From: Herbaspirillum rubrisubalbicans
GTDB taxonomy: Bacteria; Pseudomonadota; Gammaproteobacteria; Burkholderiales; Burkholderiaceae_D
Length of the DNA: 64,000 bases
Assembly (NCBI RefSeq): GCF_003719195.1
Contig: NZ_CP024996.1
Location: 4,092,001-4,156,000 of the forward strand
Reading direction: 5' to 3'
The position numbers and the translations under genes were made by a program. Positions 45,301 through 53,850 of this stretch are shown here, piece by piece. The notes under the pieces are model-generated. The model ran no database searches and was not told the DNA's origin. It saw nothing but the letters and a program-made list of their open reading frames with translations. Each line of letters begins with the position of its first letter. Position 1 is the first letter of the stretch.

Positions 45301-45929
45301 TGCGCGCCCTCCTGCTTGACGGCATCCGGCTTCGCTGCGACCTGCGGCTTGGCCGCAAAGCGCTCGCCATAGCGCGCCGTGAGGAAGATGCTGATCGGCG
45401 TCATCACCAGCATCACCCACAGCAGCGGGATGCGCAGCAAGGCGATGGCGATGAAACAGGCCACCGCCACGGCAGCCAGCACCACGTTCTTGCGCAGCGG
45501 CAGGGTGATCTTGACCGCCATCTGGATCAGCAGACCGGCTGCGGCTGCGGCCAACCCGGCAAAGAGGTGCTTGACGTTGGGATCGTGCTGGAAGTGCTGG
45601 TAGATCATGCCCAGCAGGATCACCACCACGGACGGCACGGCGATGAGTCCGGTAATGCCTGCCAACGCGCCCTTCCAGCCGCGGAACTTCATGCCCAGCG
45701 CCACCGACAGGTTGATGATGTTGCCCCCCGGGAGGAACTGGCACAGCCCCAGCAGCTCGACGAATTCGGCGTCGGTGAGCCAGCGGCGACGCTCCACGAT
45801 CATGCACTGCGCCAAGGGTAGCGCACCGCCGAAGGCGGTCATGCCCAGGCCGAGAAAGCCCAGGAATATTTCTCTGGTGGTGGGGATAGGCCGCTCAGGG
45901 GCCAGCAGGTCAGGAGTGCTCATCATCAT
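45297..45929 (-). CDS. Chromate transporter (CHR) half protein, first
   Basis: 210 aa. F-L-G-L-G-M-T-A-F-G-G-A-L-P-L-A-Q and L-C-Q-F-L-P-G-G-N-I-I-N-L-S are the counterparts of the motifs in the second half, followed by membrane helices and a charged tail. Starts with three adjacent ATG codons at 45929; none has a strong ribosome-binding site. Divergent from a LysR gene, which may control it. Confidence 0.88.
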   Translation of the reverse strand: MMMSTPDLLAPERPIPTTREIFLGFLGLGMTAFGGALPLAQCMIVERRRWLTDAEFVELLGLCQFLPGGNIINLSVALGMKFRGWKGALAGITGLIAVPSVVVILLGMIYQHFQHDPNVKHLFAGLAAAAAGLLIQMAVKITLPLRKNVVLAAVAVACFIAIALLRIPLLWVMLVMTPISIFLTARYGERFAAKPQVAAKPDAVKQEGAQ

Positions 45930-46029
45930 CTCGTGCGGAGGCGGCGTGATTGCCGCATGAACGAAAGGCTACTCTTGGGGAGTGTTTTTGTCTAATATAT
46001 GTCAACCACACCATTCATATTATTAAGAT

Positions 46030-46956
46030 ATGTCACCTTCCATCGACCTGCGCCTGCTGCGCTACTTCATCGCCGTGGCCGAAGAAGGCCATCTCACCAA
46101 GGCCGCCGAGCGCATCGGCATCCAGCAGCCGCCGCTGTCGCAACAGATCCGCCTGCTGGAGCGCGAACTGGGCGTGACGCTGTTCAACCGCCTGCCGCGC
46201 GGCATGGAACTGACCGACAGCGGCACGGCACTGCTCACCGACGCCCGCGCCCTGCTGGCGCAACTGGACACCACGGTGGCCAGCGTGCGCCGCATCGCCC
46301 AGGGCAAGATGGGCCGCATCGCGGTGGGCTTCACCGAATCCGCGTCGCTGCATCCCTTCGTGCACTCGGTGATCCGCGCCTTCCGCGCCGATGCGCCGGA
46401 CGTGGTGATGACGGTGGAAGAAAGCAATACCAATGAACTGATCGAAGCACTGCGCGCCAAGCGTCTCGATCTGGCCTTCGTGCGCTCGCCGGTGGGCGAC
46501 GCCAGCGGCCTGACCATCGAAACCATGCTGGTGGAAGAGATGGTCGCCGCACTGCCCATCGACCATCCGCTGGCCGAGCACGGCAAGCGCAAGAGCATCG
46601 CCCTGCACGCACTGGCCGAGCAAGCCTTCATCATGACGCGCCGGCCCAACGGCCCTGGGCTGTACGACACCATCATCGCCGCCTGCCATGCGGCCGGCTT
46701 TTCACCGCAGGTGACCCAGGAGGCGCGCAAGAATCTCTCCACGCTCTCGCTGGTGGCCGCCGGTGTGGGGGTGGCGGTGATCCCGGCGTCGATGACGCGG
46801 GTCAATGCGGAGGGCGTGGTGTACCTGAAGCTGACCGGCGCGCCCGAGCTGAAAGCCCCGCTGCACTTGGCTTACCGGACCGGCAGCATCAGCGGTGCGG
46901 CGCGCCTGATGCGCGAAGAGGCCTTGAAATTGAGTGCGGGGCGCAAGCGGCGTTGA
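46030..46956 (+). CDS. LysR-family transcriptional regulator
   Basis: 308 aa. N-terminal winged HTH (L-R-L-L-R-Y-F-I-A-V-A-E-E-G-H-L-T-K-A-A-E-R-I, then P-P-L-S-Q-Q-I-R-L-L-E) followed by a two-subdomain effector-binding region from about residue 90. Related in sequence style to the BenM/CatM-like branch. Transcribed away from the split chrA genes across 100 bp. In that gap ATATGTCA occurs twice, once overlapping its own start, which could be part of the binding site. Effector unknown. Confidence 0.9.
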   Translation: MSPSIDLRLLRYFIAVAEEGHLTKAAERIGIQQPPLSQQIRLLERELGVTLFNRLPRGMELTDSGTALLTDARALLAQLDTTVASVRRIAQGKMGRIAVGFTESASLHPFVHSVIRAFRADAPDVVMTVEESNTNELIEALRAKRLDLAFVRSPVGDASGLTIETMLVEEMVAALPIDHPLAEHGKRKSIALHALAEQAFIMTRRPNGPGLYDTIIAACHAAGFSPQVTQEARKNLSTLSLVAAGVGVAVIPASMTRVNAEGVVYLKLTGAPELKAPLHLAYRTGSISGAARLMREEALKLSAGRKRR

Positions 46957-47066
46957 TATCTGCTGCATATGGCAAGTTGCAGATCCATACAAAGCAGGCT
47001 TGCAGCCGATGAGAGTATGGTTTTCAACTTGAAGATAGGCAGCGATGGGGAAACGGACTCTTGCAT

Positions 47067-47104
47067 CAATCCAATATTTCAACAATAATTGAAATATTGG
47101 ATTG
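47067..47104. promoter_or_regulatory. ars operator: perfect 16-bp inverted repeat
   Basis: CAATCCAATATTTCAA and its exact complement with a CAATAA centre, ending 12 bp before the arsR ATG. AT-rich dyads of this kind (TTCAA...TTGAA core) are typical ArsR/SmtB operators, so arsRBC is probably derepressed by arsenite. Confidence 0.75.
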
Positions 47105-47116
47105 AAGGAGAGCGAC

Positions 47117-47449
47117 ATGGAAACCAAGACCGTCATCACCGCACTGGCCGCATTAGCCCAGGAATCACGCCTGGCCATCTTCCGACACCTGGTTCAGCTT
47201 GGGCCCGAAGGCTGCGCCGCCAGCAAGATCGGAGAGACCTTGGACATCGCACCCTCGTCCGTATCGTTCCATATGAAAGAACTGTCACACGCTGGCCTGG
47301 TGAGCTCCCGCCAGGAGGGGCGTTTCGTCATCTACGCGGCCAACTACGGCGCAATGAATGAAGTATTGGGTTTCCTGACGGATAACTGCTGCGGCGGCAA
47401 TCCTTGTTCGCCCGTGAGCGCCTGCCGCGAACCGTCCACCACCAGGTAA
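47117..47449 (+). CDS. arsR: ArsR-family arsenite-responsive repressor
   Basis: 110 aa. Winged helix with A-L-A-Q-E-S-R-L-A-I-F-R-H-L-V and the recognition helix region I-A-P-S-S-V-S-F-H-M-K-E-L. The usual E. coli-type C-x-C-x-x-C in the DNA-binding helix is absent; instead Cys residues cluster at the C-terminus (D-N-C-C-G-G-N-P-C-S and a further Cys). This fits the ArsR subtypes that bind As(III) with C-terminal cysteines. GGAGAG precedes ATG 47117; the start at 47102 lies inside the operator. First gene of arsR-arsB-arsC. Confidence 0.92.
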   Translation: METKTVITALAALAQESRLAIFRHLVQLGPEGCAASKIGETLDIAPSSVSFHMKELSHAGLVSSRQEGRFVIYAANYGAMNEVLGFLTDNCCGGNPCSPVSACREPSTTR

Positions 47450-47537
47450 CCAGCAGCAGGAACCATCAGGCAGAGTTCATCATGACCACCCACCGGGTTA
47501 ACCCGGTGCCCTCTCATTTCTTGACCAAGGATAGAAA

Positions 47538-48821
47538 GTGCTGAGTGCTCTTGTCATCTTCCTGCTCACCCTGATGTTTGTCATCTGGCAGCCCAAGGGA
47601 CTGGGCATCGGCTGGAGCGCCTGTGCCGGCGCGGCCGTGGCGCTGGCGGCCGGCGTCATCCATCTTTCGGATATCCCGGTGGTCTGGCATATCGTCTGGA
47701 ACGCTACCGCTACCTTCATCGCCATCATCATCATCAGCCTGTTGCTGGACAAGGCCGGCTTTTTTGAGTGGGCCGCCTTGCATGTAGCGCGCTGGGGAGG
47801 CGGACGCGGGCGTCTGCTGTTCGTGCTGCTGGTCCTGTTGGGCGCGGCGGTATCGGCCCTGTTCGCCAACGATGGCGCTGCACTGATCCTCACACCCATC
47901 GTCATCGCCATGCTGCTGGCGCTTCGCTTTTCGCCGCAGGCAACGCTGGCCTTCGTGATGGCGGCCGGCTTCATCGCCGACACGGCAAGCCTGCCGCTGG
48001 TGGTGTCGAACCTGGTCAATATCGTCTCGGCGGACTTCTTCAAGATCGGATTCGCGCAATATGCCTCGATCATGATCCCGGTGGACATGGTCTCGATCGT
48101 AGCGACGCTTATCGTCCTGTTCATCTACTTCCGTCGCGATATCCCCCAACACTATGACCTCACGCAGTTGCAAGAAGCCGCCGCAGCCATCCAGGATCGA
48201 GCGACCTTCGTCGCCGGCTGGTGGGTGCTTGCGCTGCTGCTGGTGGGATTTTTCTGGCTGGAAGATATGGGCGTACCGATCAGCGCCGTGGCGGCAGCCG
48301 GCGCAGTGATTCTTCTGGCGGTCGCAGGCAAAGGCCAAGTCATTTCCACGCGTGAAGTCATCAAGGGCGCGCCCTGGCAGGTCGTGTTCTTCTCGCTGGG
48401 GATGTACCTGGTGGTGTATGGACTGCGCAATGCGGGGCTGACCGACCACCTCACGGGCGTGCTGAATGGTCTTGCCGAACATGGCGTCTGGAGCGCTGCG
48501 CTCGGCACCGGTTTCCTGACGGCCTTGCTGTCCTCCATCATGAATAACATGCCTACGGTGCTGGTCGGCGCATTATCGATCGAGGCCACCACCGCGCAGG
48601 GCGTGGTGAAGGAGGCAATGATCTACGCCAACGTCATTGGCAGCGACCTTGGCCCCAAGATCACCCCCATCGGCAGCCTGGCCACCTTGCTGTGGCTGCA
48701 CGTGCTGGACCAGAAAAACATTCATATTTCCTGGGGCTATTATTTTCGGGTGGGAGCATTGTTGACGCTACCGGTTCTGCTGATCACCCTGTCCGCTCTG
48801 GCGATCAGACTGGGGGGATGA
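47538..48821 (+). CDS. arsB: Arsenite efflux permease ArsB
   Basis: 427 aa, about twelve membrane helices. Family segments: [37 protein letters not shown] and [19 protein letters not shown]. As(III)/H+ antiporter of the ArsB type (not Acr3). Starts at GTG 47538 with a weak AAGGA further upstream. No arsA is present, so it works without an ATPase. Confidence 0.94.
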   Translation: MLSALVIFLLTLMFVIWQPKGLGIGWSACAGAAVALAAGVIHLSDIPVVWHIVWNATATFIAIIIISLLLDKAGFFEWAALHVARWGGGRGRLLFVLLVLLGAAVSALFANDGAALILTPIVIAMLLALRFSPQATLAFVMAAGFIADTASLPLVVSNLVNIVSADFFKIGFAQYASIMIPVDMVSIVATLIVLFIYFRRDIPQHYDLTQLQEAAAAIQDRATFVAGWWVLALLLVGFFWLEDMGVPISAVAAAGAVILLAVAGKGQVISTREVIKGAPWQVVFFSLGMYLVVYGLRNAGLTDHLTGVLNGLAEHGVWSAALGTGFLTALLSSIMNNMPTVLVGALSIEATTAQGVVKEAMIYANVIGSDLGPKITPIGSLATLLWLHVLDQKNIHISWGYYFRVGALLTLPVLLITLSALAIRLGG

Positions 48822-48868
48822 ACAGGATGGCCCTGCCCGCTCTGTCAACTTCTACACAGGTATTCATC

Positions 48869-49300
48869 ATGACCACGATCTACCATAACCCAGCATGTGG
48901 CACCTCCCGCAACACCCTGGCCATGATCCGCAACAGCGGTGAAGAGCCGACGATCATCCAGTACCTGCAACACCCGCCCAGCCGCGAGCAACTGGTCAGG
49001 ATGATTCAGGATGCCGGTCTGACGGTGCGCGACGCCATCCGTCAAAAAGGGACGCCCTACGCCGAGTTGGGCCTGGATGACCTCGCTCTGAGCGACGACC
49101 AGTTGCTCGATGCCATGCTGGCCCACCCCATTCTGATCAACAGGCCGTTTGTGGTGACGTCCAAGGGAACCCGGCTGTGTCGCCCCTCCGAGCTGGTGCT
49201 GGACATCCTGGAACACCCTCAGCAAGGTGCTTTCACCAAGGAAGACGGCGAAGTGGTGGTCAATGCGGAGGGCCAGAGAAACACGCTGCCAGGTGCTTAG
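48869..49300 (+). CDS. arsC: Arsenate reductase (glutaredoxin type)
   Basis: 143 aa. H-N-P-A-C-G-T-S-R with catalytic C10 and R14, followed by conserved Arg residues in L-I-N-R-P-F-V and G-T-R-L-C-R-P that bind arsenate. Reduces As(V) to As(III) for export by ArsB; electrons come from glutathione/glutaredoxin. Starts 47 bp after arsB. The interval to the convergent dcd gene (49301-49377) is AT-rich and shows no clear hairpin. Confidence 0.94.
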   Translation: MTTIYHNPACGTSRNTLAMIRNSGEEPTIIQYLQHPPSREQLVRMIQDAGLTVRDAIRQKGTPYAELGLDDLALSDDQLLDAMLAHPILINRPFVVTSKGTRLCRPSELVLDILEHPQQGAFTKEDGEVVVNAEGQRNTLPGA

Positions 49301-49377
49301 TCACCCTATCCAGCCACCCCAATGCAGAAGCAGAAAGACCTTTTATATTATTTATATCATTTGAACGATCATGCCCA

Positions 49378-49947
49378 TCAGGTCTTGGGCAAGGTCACCC
49401 CATGCTGCCCCTGGTACTTGCCGCCGCGATCCTTGTAGGAGGTTTCGCAGATTTCATCGCTCTCGAAAAACAGCACCTGGGCACAGCCTTCGCCGGCATA
49501 GATCTTGGCCGGTAGCGGTGTGGTGTTGGAGAACTCCAGGGTGACGTAGCCCTCCCATTCCGGCTCGAAGGGGGTGACGTTGACGATGATGCCGCAACGC
49601 GCATAGGTGGACTTGCCCAGGCAGATGGTCAGCACGCTACGCGGGATGCGGAAGTATTCGACGGTACGGGCCAGGGCGAAGGAGTTGGGTGGGATGATGC
49701 AGACATCGCCCTTGAAATCGACGAAGGATTTTTCATCGAAGTTCTTGGGGTCGACGATGGTCGAATTGATGTTGGTGAAGATCTTGAATTCGTTGGCGCA
49801 ACGGATATCGTAGCCATAGGACGAAGTACCGTAGGAAACGATCTTGCTGCCATCGGCCGCCTGACGCACCTGACCGGGCTCGTAGGGTTCGATCATTCCT
49901 TCCTGCTCCGCCATGCGGCGGATCCACTTGTCTGACTTGATGGCCAT
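49378..49947 (-). CDS. dcd: dCTP deaminase
   Basis: 189 aa. Deaminates dCTP to dUTP for dTMP synthesis. Motifs: S-Y-G-Y-D-I-R near residue 43, [17 protein letters not shown], the catalytic glutamate in [11 protein letters not shown] and Q-V-L-F-F near the C-terminus. Full length. Downstream of the SseB-like gene on the same strand, with a hairpin between. Confidence 0.95.
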   Translation of the reverse strand: MAIKSDKWIRRMAEQEGMIEPYEPGQVRQAADGSKIVSYGTSSYGYDIRCANEFKIFTNINSTIVDPKNFDEKSFVDFKGDVCIIPPNSFALARTVEYFRIPRSVLTICLGKSTYARCGIIVNVTPFEPEWEGYVTLEFSNTTPLPAKIYAGEGCAQVLFFESDEICETSYKDRGGKYQGQHGVTLPKT

Positions 49948-49982
49948 GGTTGTTCGAGGTTTCCGACTGATTCAAAGAATCC

Positions 49983-50004
49983 GGCATTTTACGCGAAAAA
50001 TGCC
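49983..50004 (-). terminator. Hairpin between the sseB-like gene and dcd
   Basis: GGCATTTT / AAAATGCC with a 6-nt loop, 39 bp after the sseB-like stop. The T-tract is only partial. Confidence 0.4.
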
Positions 50005-50042
50005 CAAACATGGCTGAACCGGCGCGGTTCTGCCTGTCTGGG

Positions 50043-50834
50043 CTAGCGTGCGCGCCCGAACAAGGATTTGAAAAAGCCCACGCGCTGGCGCTCATAGAAG
50101 GGCTTCAGTTCGGTGAGCATGAAGTCGGCCACACTATGCCCATTGCCCGGCTCCACGCGCATCATGTCCACCGCCTCCTGCGGCCGGCCATGCTGGGCAA
50201 TGACCGGCCCCGCCGCGCGGGCCACCTGCTCCATGTGGCTCTCGGGGGTATCGATCCCCAGCACCAGGGTCGGCTGGGGGTCGTGCGTGGGGTCATGCAT
50301 CGTGGCCAGGTAGGCGGCCTTGACCTTGTCATCGCGGGCGAACAATTGCGACAGCTTCTCCAACATGACGGTGGGCGGCTCGGCCGGCGCCCCCAACCGC
50401 ACCGTGGTCTCGGCACCGATGGTGCGCGCTACCGGTGTGCCACCGTTATCTTCTTGCAGCACGTGGGCGACTTCGCCGGGCACGAAATACTTGCTATAGG
50501 GACTATCGGGATTGAGGATGAACACGCTGCGCCCATCCCCGCACATGCGAAACAGTTCGCGCACCGTCATGGACAGGCAGGGTGCGCCGGGCTCGAAGGC
50601 GCGTTCGAGGTCTTCCATGGTGCTGAACATGGGCAGCATCATGCTGCCATCCTCCCCCGGCCAGCGCATGATCTGCACTTTTCCGCGGTCACCGTCTTCC
50701 GGCAAGTGACCGCGCACGAAGACGGTGGCGTCCAGCACCAGGCGATAAAACGCCGGCCGCGCCTCAGGGTCGTTCTGGGCGCGGACCAGGGCTTCTTCCA
50801 GGGGATTCAGAGGGCGTGCGGGATCGGTTTGCAT
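50043..50834 (-). CDS. SseB-like protein (enhanced serine sensitivity family)
   Basis: 263 aa. N-terminal SseB domain: L-V-R-A-Q-N-D-P-E-A-R-P-A-F-Y-R-L-V-L-D-A-T-V-F-V, then F-S-T-M-E-D-L-E-R-A-F. C-terminal SseB_C-like region with H-D-P-T-H-D-P-Q-P-T-L-V-L-G-I. In E. coli, SseB affects serine sensitivity; the molecular role is unclear. ATG 50834 (M-Q-T-D-P-A-R-P) is preceded by a purine-rich AAAGAAAAG tract; an upstream start at 50906 adds 24 unrelated residues. Confidence 0.85.
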   Translation of the reverse strand: MQTDPARPLNPLEEALVRAQNDPEARPAFYRLVLDATVFVRGHLPEDGDRGKVQIMRWPGEDGSMMLPMFSTMEDLERAFEPGAPCLSMTVRELFRMCGDGRSVFILNPDSPYSKYFVPGEVAHVLQEDNGGTPVARTIGAETTVRLGAPAEPPTVMLEKLSQLFARDDKVKAAYLATMHDPTHDPQPTLVLGIDTPESHMEQVARAAGPVIAQHGRPQEAVDMMRVEPGNGHSVADFMLTELKPFYERQRVGFFKSLFGRAR

Positions 50835-50986
50835 GGTTTTCTTTTCTTTCTGGTTGTTGAGGATGACCATGTCGCCCCATGCAGAGGTACGCGGGCAAGG
50901 CGCCACTTCGAACCTTTACCGGAAAGAAGGTTCCCATGAGGCGGGAGCTCAATGACAATAAACGCCCATTTCTTTCAGGAAAAACC

Positions 50987-51079
50987 ATGCATTTCCTGAC
51001 AAGATGGCTGCAACGACTGACCCGCTGCTGGCGCAGTCAGAACAACGGGCAATGCAGGGCTGACATCGGAAACAGCTGA
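50987..51079 (+). CDS. Possible 30-aa small protein
   Basis: Starts M-H-F-L-T-R-W-L-Q-R-L-T-R-C-W-R; AGGA lies 7 nt before the ATG. Basic and amphipathic with two Trp and two Cys. No homology is recognised. It lies in the otherwise empty interval 50835-51253, at the edge of an AT-rich region. It may be a chance frame. Confidence 0.3.
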   Translation: MHFLTRWLQRLTRCWRSQNNGQCRADIGNS

Positions 51080-51253
51080 CTCAGATTCATCCCCGTCTTT
51101 GCAGGACTGCCTCAATGCTTTCCTGGCTTCCCCGGCGAGGAAAAACTTCCCTCAACATCCGAATACTTTTTATATCGATTCGCCAGATTCCTCGATTCAA
51201 TATCGTCAGCCATGCGGGCTATTTGACGATCCCTTTTCTCATCTACACGACCG

Positions 51254-51646
51254 ATGAAAAAGACAATATCCACGTTCATTCTCTTCTCACTATCAGCGCT
51301 TCATGCCCAAGCATCCGACTGCAGCAAAGCCAGAAACTTCGCTGAAACTGAAATCTGCAAAGACCATTTACTGAGTGCGCTCGACATGACGCTAAACAGG
51401 AATTACCGCGTCATGATGGCCTCGGATATCGGGACGGTTGCCCGGAAAAATCTCTCTGCTTCGCAACGGCTCTGGCTTCAGGAAAGAAACAGATGCAAGG
51501 ACAAGGAATGCATCACTACCTTGTACAAACGCCGACTTGCCGACATCTGCGACTACCCAGTTATCGCAGGCGTTCATCCGGTCTGCGATGAATTCAACGA
51601 TGTTGTAGAGAACGATTTGCAACGACATGACGGTGAGAAAAGATGA
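51254..51646 (+). CDS. Secreted LprI-like (DUF1311) protein
   Basis: 130 aa. Sec signal peptide (M-K-K-T-I-S-T-F-I-L-F-S-L-S-A-L-H-A-Q-A, cleavage before S-D-C). The mature part has the DUF1311 pattern: D-C-S-K-A-R-N-F-A-E-T-E-I-C, L-D-M-T-L-N-R-N-Y, Q-R-L-W-L-Q-E-R-N-R-C and a later C-I-T-T-L-Y. At least five cysteines suggest disulfides. The family includes LprI, described as a lysozyme inhibitor, but most members are uncharacterised. Codon use is AT-richer than in the surrounding core genes. No strong ribosome-binding site is seen. Confidence 0.72.
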   Translation: MKKTISTFILFSLSALHAQASDCSKARNFAETEICKDHLLSALDMTLNRNYRVMMASDIGTVARKNLSASQRLWLQERNRCKDKECITTLYKRRLADICDYPVIAGVHPVCDEFNDVVENDLQRHDGEKR

Positions 51647-51738
51647 CTCAAGTATCTATCGACATCATCGATTTTTGCCCTATCTCTTTCCTGTTTTGAT
51701 CGCACGAAAAATTATCAACGCTAAGACTGAGTAAAGAA

Positions 51739-51768
51739 GAAAATCGGCATCATCTCTGACCGATTTTC
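51739..51768 (+). terminator. Hairpin after the LprI-like gene
   Basis: GAAAATCGG / CCGATTTTC with a 12-nt loop, 92 bp after the stop; the T residues are within the stem. Confidence 0.45.
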
Positions 51769-52380
51769 ACCTCAACGACGTCCATTCACTTCGCGAACCA
51801 ACAGCATCACACCAACCCAATCTTTTAATCGAGGCGCGCAGGATAGCCGTCTGCCAACCCATAAACATCGTTGTAAAAATTGGGCTTTTCGGCTTATCGA
51901 ACAAATAGTTTTCCGTATTTCATTAACGCACTGATCAAATCCCTTCGGATTTGATCACCCGCCGCTATGCCTGCTCATGATGGCAAAGCTGTACGACATC
52001 GCTGTAGTTCTACATCAGCTTCAACAAGATTTTTGCCGCACGTCCTTCAGTATCGAGACCATTCTCCTGGCGGGAAGAAGAAACTCCATGCGAAACCTAT
52101 CTGGTCCCTACCGACATGGTAGCCAACCTGACTTTCCTTCATTGGAAGCATATTCAAAAAAACTTCGCGTTCTTTGCACGAATTCCAAGAGCATCTCTCT
52201 CGCGAATCACTTCAAATTCATCCCCGCTTTTTCTCCGTTACATAAATTTTGTTCCATATTAAAAGCACAGAAAAAACGTAATCAAGAGTTCGAATCTCTT
52301 CGATAGAAATTGGCGAGCATAAATAATCTAATGCCACCACCTAGTTCAAACATCCGTACCAAGATAGAGAAAATCGCAAT
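51769..52380. other. AT-rich intergenic region before the C39 cassette
   Basis: 612 bp with no convincing gene; the open frame 51977-52306 has no domain, signal or good start. It contains the inverted repeat at 51932-51957 and a tRNA T-arm-like stretch at 52283-52299 (AAGAG-TTCGAAT-CTCTT). The promoter of the next gene should lie here. Confidence 0.5.
51932..51957. promoter_or_regulatory. Perfect inverted repeat TGATCAAATCC upstream of the cassette
   Basis: Two exact 11-bp arms with a CTTC centre. No T-tract follows, so an operator is as likely as a terminator. It lies 424 bp before the first cassette gene. Confidence 0.5.
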
Positions 52381-53307
52381 ATGAGTAGAGAAAAACCAAG
52401 AATCGCTAAGAGGCCCGGAATCGATATTACTAACAAAAAACATGTCTTATTATTGGTGGCGTTATTGACATACAGCCATTCTGCATCAGCGGACTTACCC
52501 TTGACTATTGATGACCTTGTTACAGAAAAAGGTAAGGTCAAGATTGATGTATCGGTAGCCTATGCCAATAGTGATAGACAAGGCGTATCCACTGGCGAAC
52601 CGATCACGGTGCAGACAGGAGAAAACTCATTTGTTACGTTACCGACACTGATCGGCGAGAGTCGCGGCAACAGCGATTCGCTGGTAAGCACCGTGGGATT
52701 ACGCTATGGATTAACTAACAAAGCTGAAATTTTCTTCCGTACCTCGTATCTGTATAGCAGCACCAGAAAGAGAGATCTATCCAGAACAACCAGCGACAGC
52801 GAAAGCCAGTTTTCGGATACATGGGCGGGCGTCAACTATCAACTCAAAGAAGACAACGGCACACCGGCCTTGCTAGGTTTTGCAGAGATCGCCTTACGAG
52901 AAAGACATACGAGAAGCAGCAGTTCTTTCCATTCCTTCCTGCTAGGCTTTACTGCCCACACAGCGCTTGATCCCATTGTGTTTTCCCTTACCACTGCCTA
53001 TCGCTTCAACCAAAGCCGCAACGATGGAGAACAAGACTATAAGCCCGGCAACTTCTTGTTGATCCATCCTGGCATCGCCTTTGCTGTCAACGATCATGTC
53101 ACTTTGACTGGCGGCATGCAGTGGGTCAATCGTCAAGCGGATAAATGGGATGGAAAGGCTCAAGGATTCCGACGTACAAGCAGCGCCTTGTTACTTGGCG
53201 TGGGATATGGCATTTCAAAAGCAAGCACCATCAACATCACTCTGAAATCCAATGTCTCAGGTTCAAACGAGGCGGACCTGAGGCTCAATTGGCTGCACAC
53301 GTTTTGA
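52381..53307 (+). CDS. Outer-membrane beta-barrel protein (MetA-pathway/phenol-transporter-like fold)
   Basis: 308 aa. A long N-region is followed by a Sec signal core (V-L-L-L-V-A-L-L-T-Y) and cleavage after S-A-S-A. The mature part alternates polar and hydrophobic residues in strand-like blocks: V-G-L-R-Y-G-L-T-N-K-A-E-I-F-F-R, W-A-G-V-N-Y-Q-L, F-A-E-I-A-L-R-E-R. It ends with aromatic W-L-H-T-F, the Phe C-terminus used as a Bam signal. Domain style resembles the putative MetA-pathway family, which contains many unassigned barrels. First gene of a four-gene AT-rich unit; its role as the export pore of the cassette is inference. Confidence 0.78.
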   Translation: MSREKPRIAKRPGIDITNKKHVLLLVALLTYSHSASADLPLTIDDLVTEKGKVKIDVSVAYANSDRQGVSTGEPITVQTGENSFVTLPTLIGESRGNSDSLVSTVGLRYGLTNKAEIFFRTSYLYSSTRKRDLSRTTSDSESQFSDTWAGVNYQLKEDNGTPALLGFAEIALRERHTRSSSSFHSFLLGFTAHTALDPIVFSLTTAYRFNQSRNDGEQDYKPGNFLLIHPGIAFAVNDHVTLTGGMQWVNRQADKWDGKAQGFRRTSSALLLGVGYGISKASTINITLKSNVSGSNEADLRLNWLHTF

Positions 53308-53352
53308 CGTCTGCCGGTTGAAATCTTGCCTTGACTCCCCCTAAGGATAGAT

Positions 53353-53796
53353 ATGAAATTAAAACAAATCATCATAGTAGGCGCCCTGTCTGTCAGCACG
53401 GCTCCCCTTGTCTACGCGAAGGAAATAGCATCAGAGCCATTGCCGCAATTCACAATGACGGACGCTGAAGCTCTATTTGAAAACGATACTAAGTCCATGC
53501 AATTAGCAGCGCTTTCACCTCAAGAAATGAAAGAGACTGAAGGAGCGTGGGTGAATTTCGCCGTTGGCGGGGCTATCGGCTTTGGGTCCTATGCCTTAGC
53601 TAATTACGTCACCAATCGACCAATTACCTGGCAAGGTTCGCTGTATTCAATCGGTACGGGGGCGCTTACCGGCGGAATGGGTGGTGCGCTAATACGCGCA
53701 TCTGGCGGAGGCCTTGCCGGACAGATCGCCTGGAGGCCCAATATCCTGGCGTCCAACTTTGGTGCCTCACAATACAGCCGATATCGTGGTTGGTAA
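53353..53796 (+). CDS. Gly-rich precursor with Sec signal and internal GA-type leader
   Basis: 147 aa. Residues 1-22 are a Sec signal peptide (cleavage after V-Y-A). An acidic propeptide follows, ending in L-S-P-Q-E-M-K-E-T-E-G-A (residues 54-65). This matches the leader pattern of C39-processed peptides (L-S-x-x-E-M-x-x-x-x-G-G/GA). Predicted cleavage after A65 would release an 82-residue product rich in Gly/Ala. That product has two hydrophobic, GxxxG-like stretches (A-V-G-G-A-I-G-F-G and G-A-L-T-G-G-M-G-G-A-L-I-R-A-S-G-G-G), like class II microcins or amyloid subunits. It has no Cys. AAGGA precedes the ATG. Neighbouring C39 peptidase and barrel support secretion. Confidence 0.75.
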   Translation: MKLKQIIIVGALSVSTAPLVYAKEIASEPLPQFTMTDAEALFENDTKSMQLAALSPQEMKETEGAWVNFAVGGAIGFGSYALANYVTNRPITWQGSLYSIGTGALTGGMGGALIRASGGGLAGQIAWRPNILASNFGASQYSRYRGW

Positions 53797-53812
53797 TTAA
53801 CTAAAAGGATGA

Positions 53813-53836
53813 GATGAGGTGCGAACTCACCTCATC
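53813..53836 (+). promoter_or_regulatory. Hairpin between the precursor and downstream cassette genes
   Basis: GATGAGGTG / CACCTCATC with a 6-nt loop, 17 bp after the precursor stop and just before the next ribosome-binding site (AGGAG, 53841-53845). With no T-run it probably stabilises or partly terminates the message, allowing more precursor than peptidase. Confidence 0.55.
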
Positions 53837-53850
53837 CTTCAGGAGATGCT

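Noticed and set aside
51977..52306. 109-codon frame in the AT-rich intergenic region
   Set aside because: No signal, domain or usable ribosome-binding site. The composition looks like translated non-coding AT-rich DNA.
52220..52310. Complete tRNA gene
   Set aside because: Only a T-arm-like hairpin is present. D-arm, anticodon arm and acceptor stem cannot be drawn around it.
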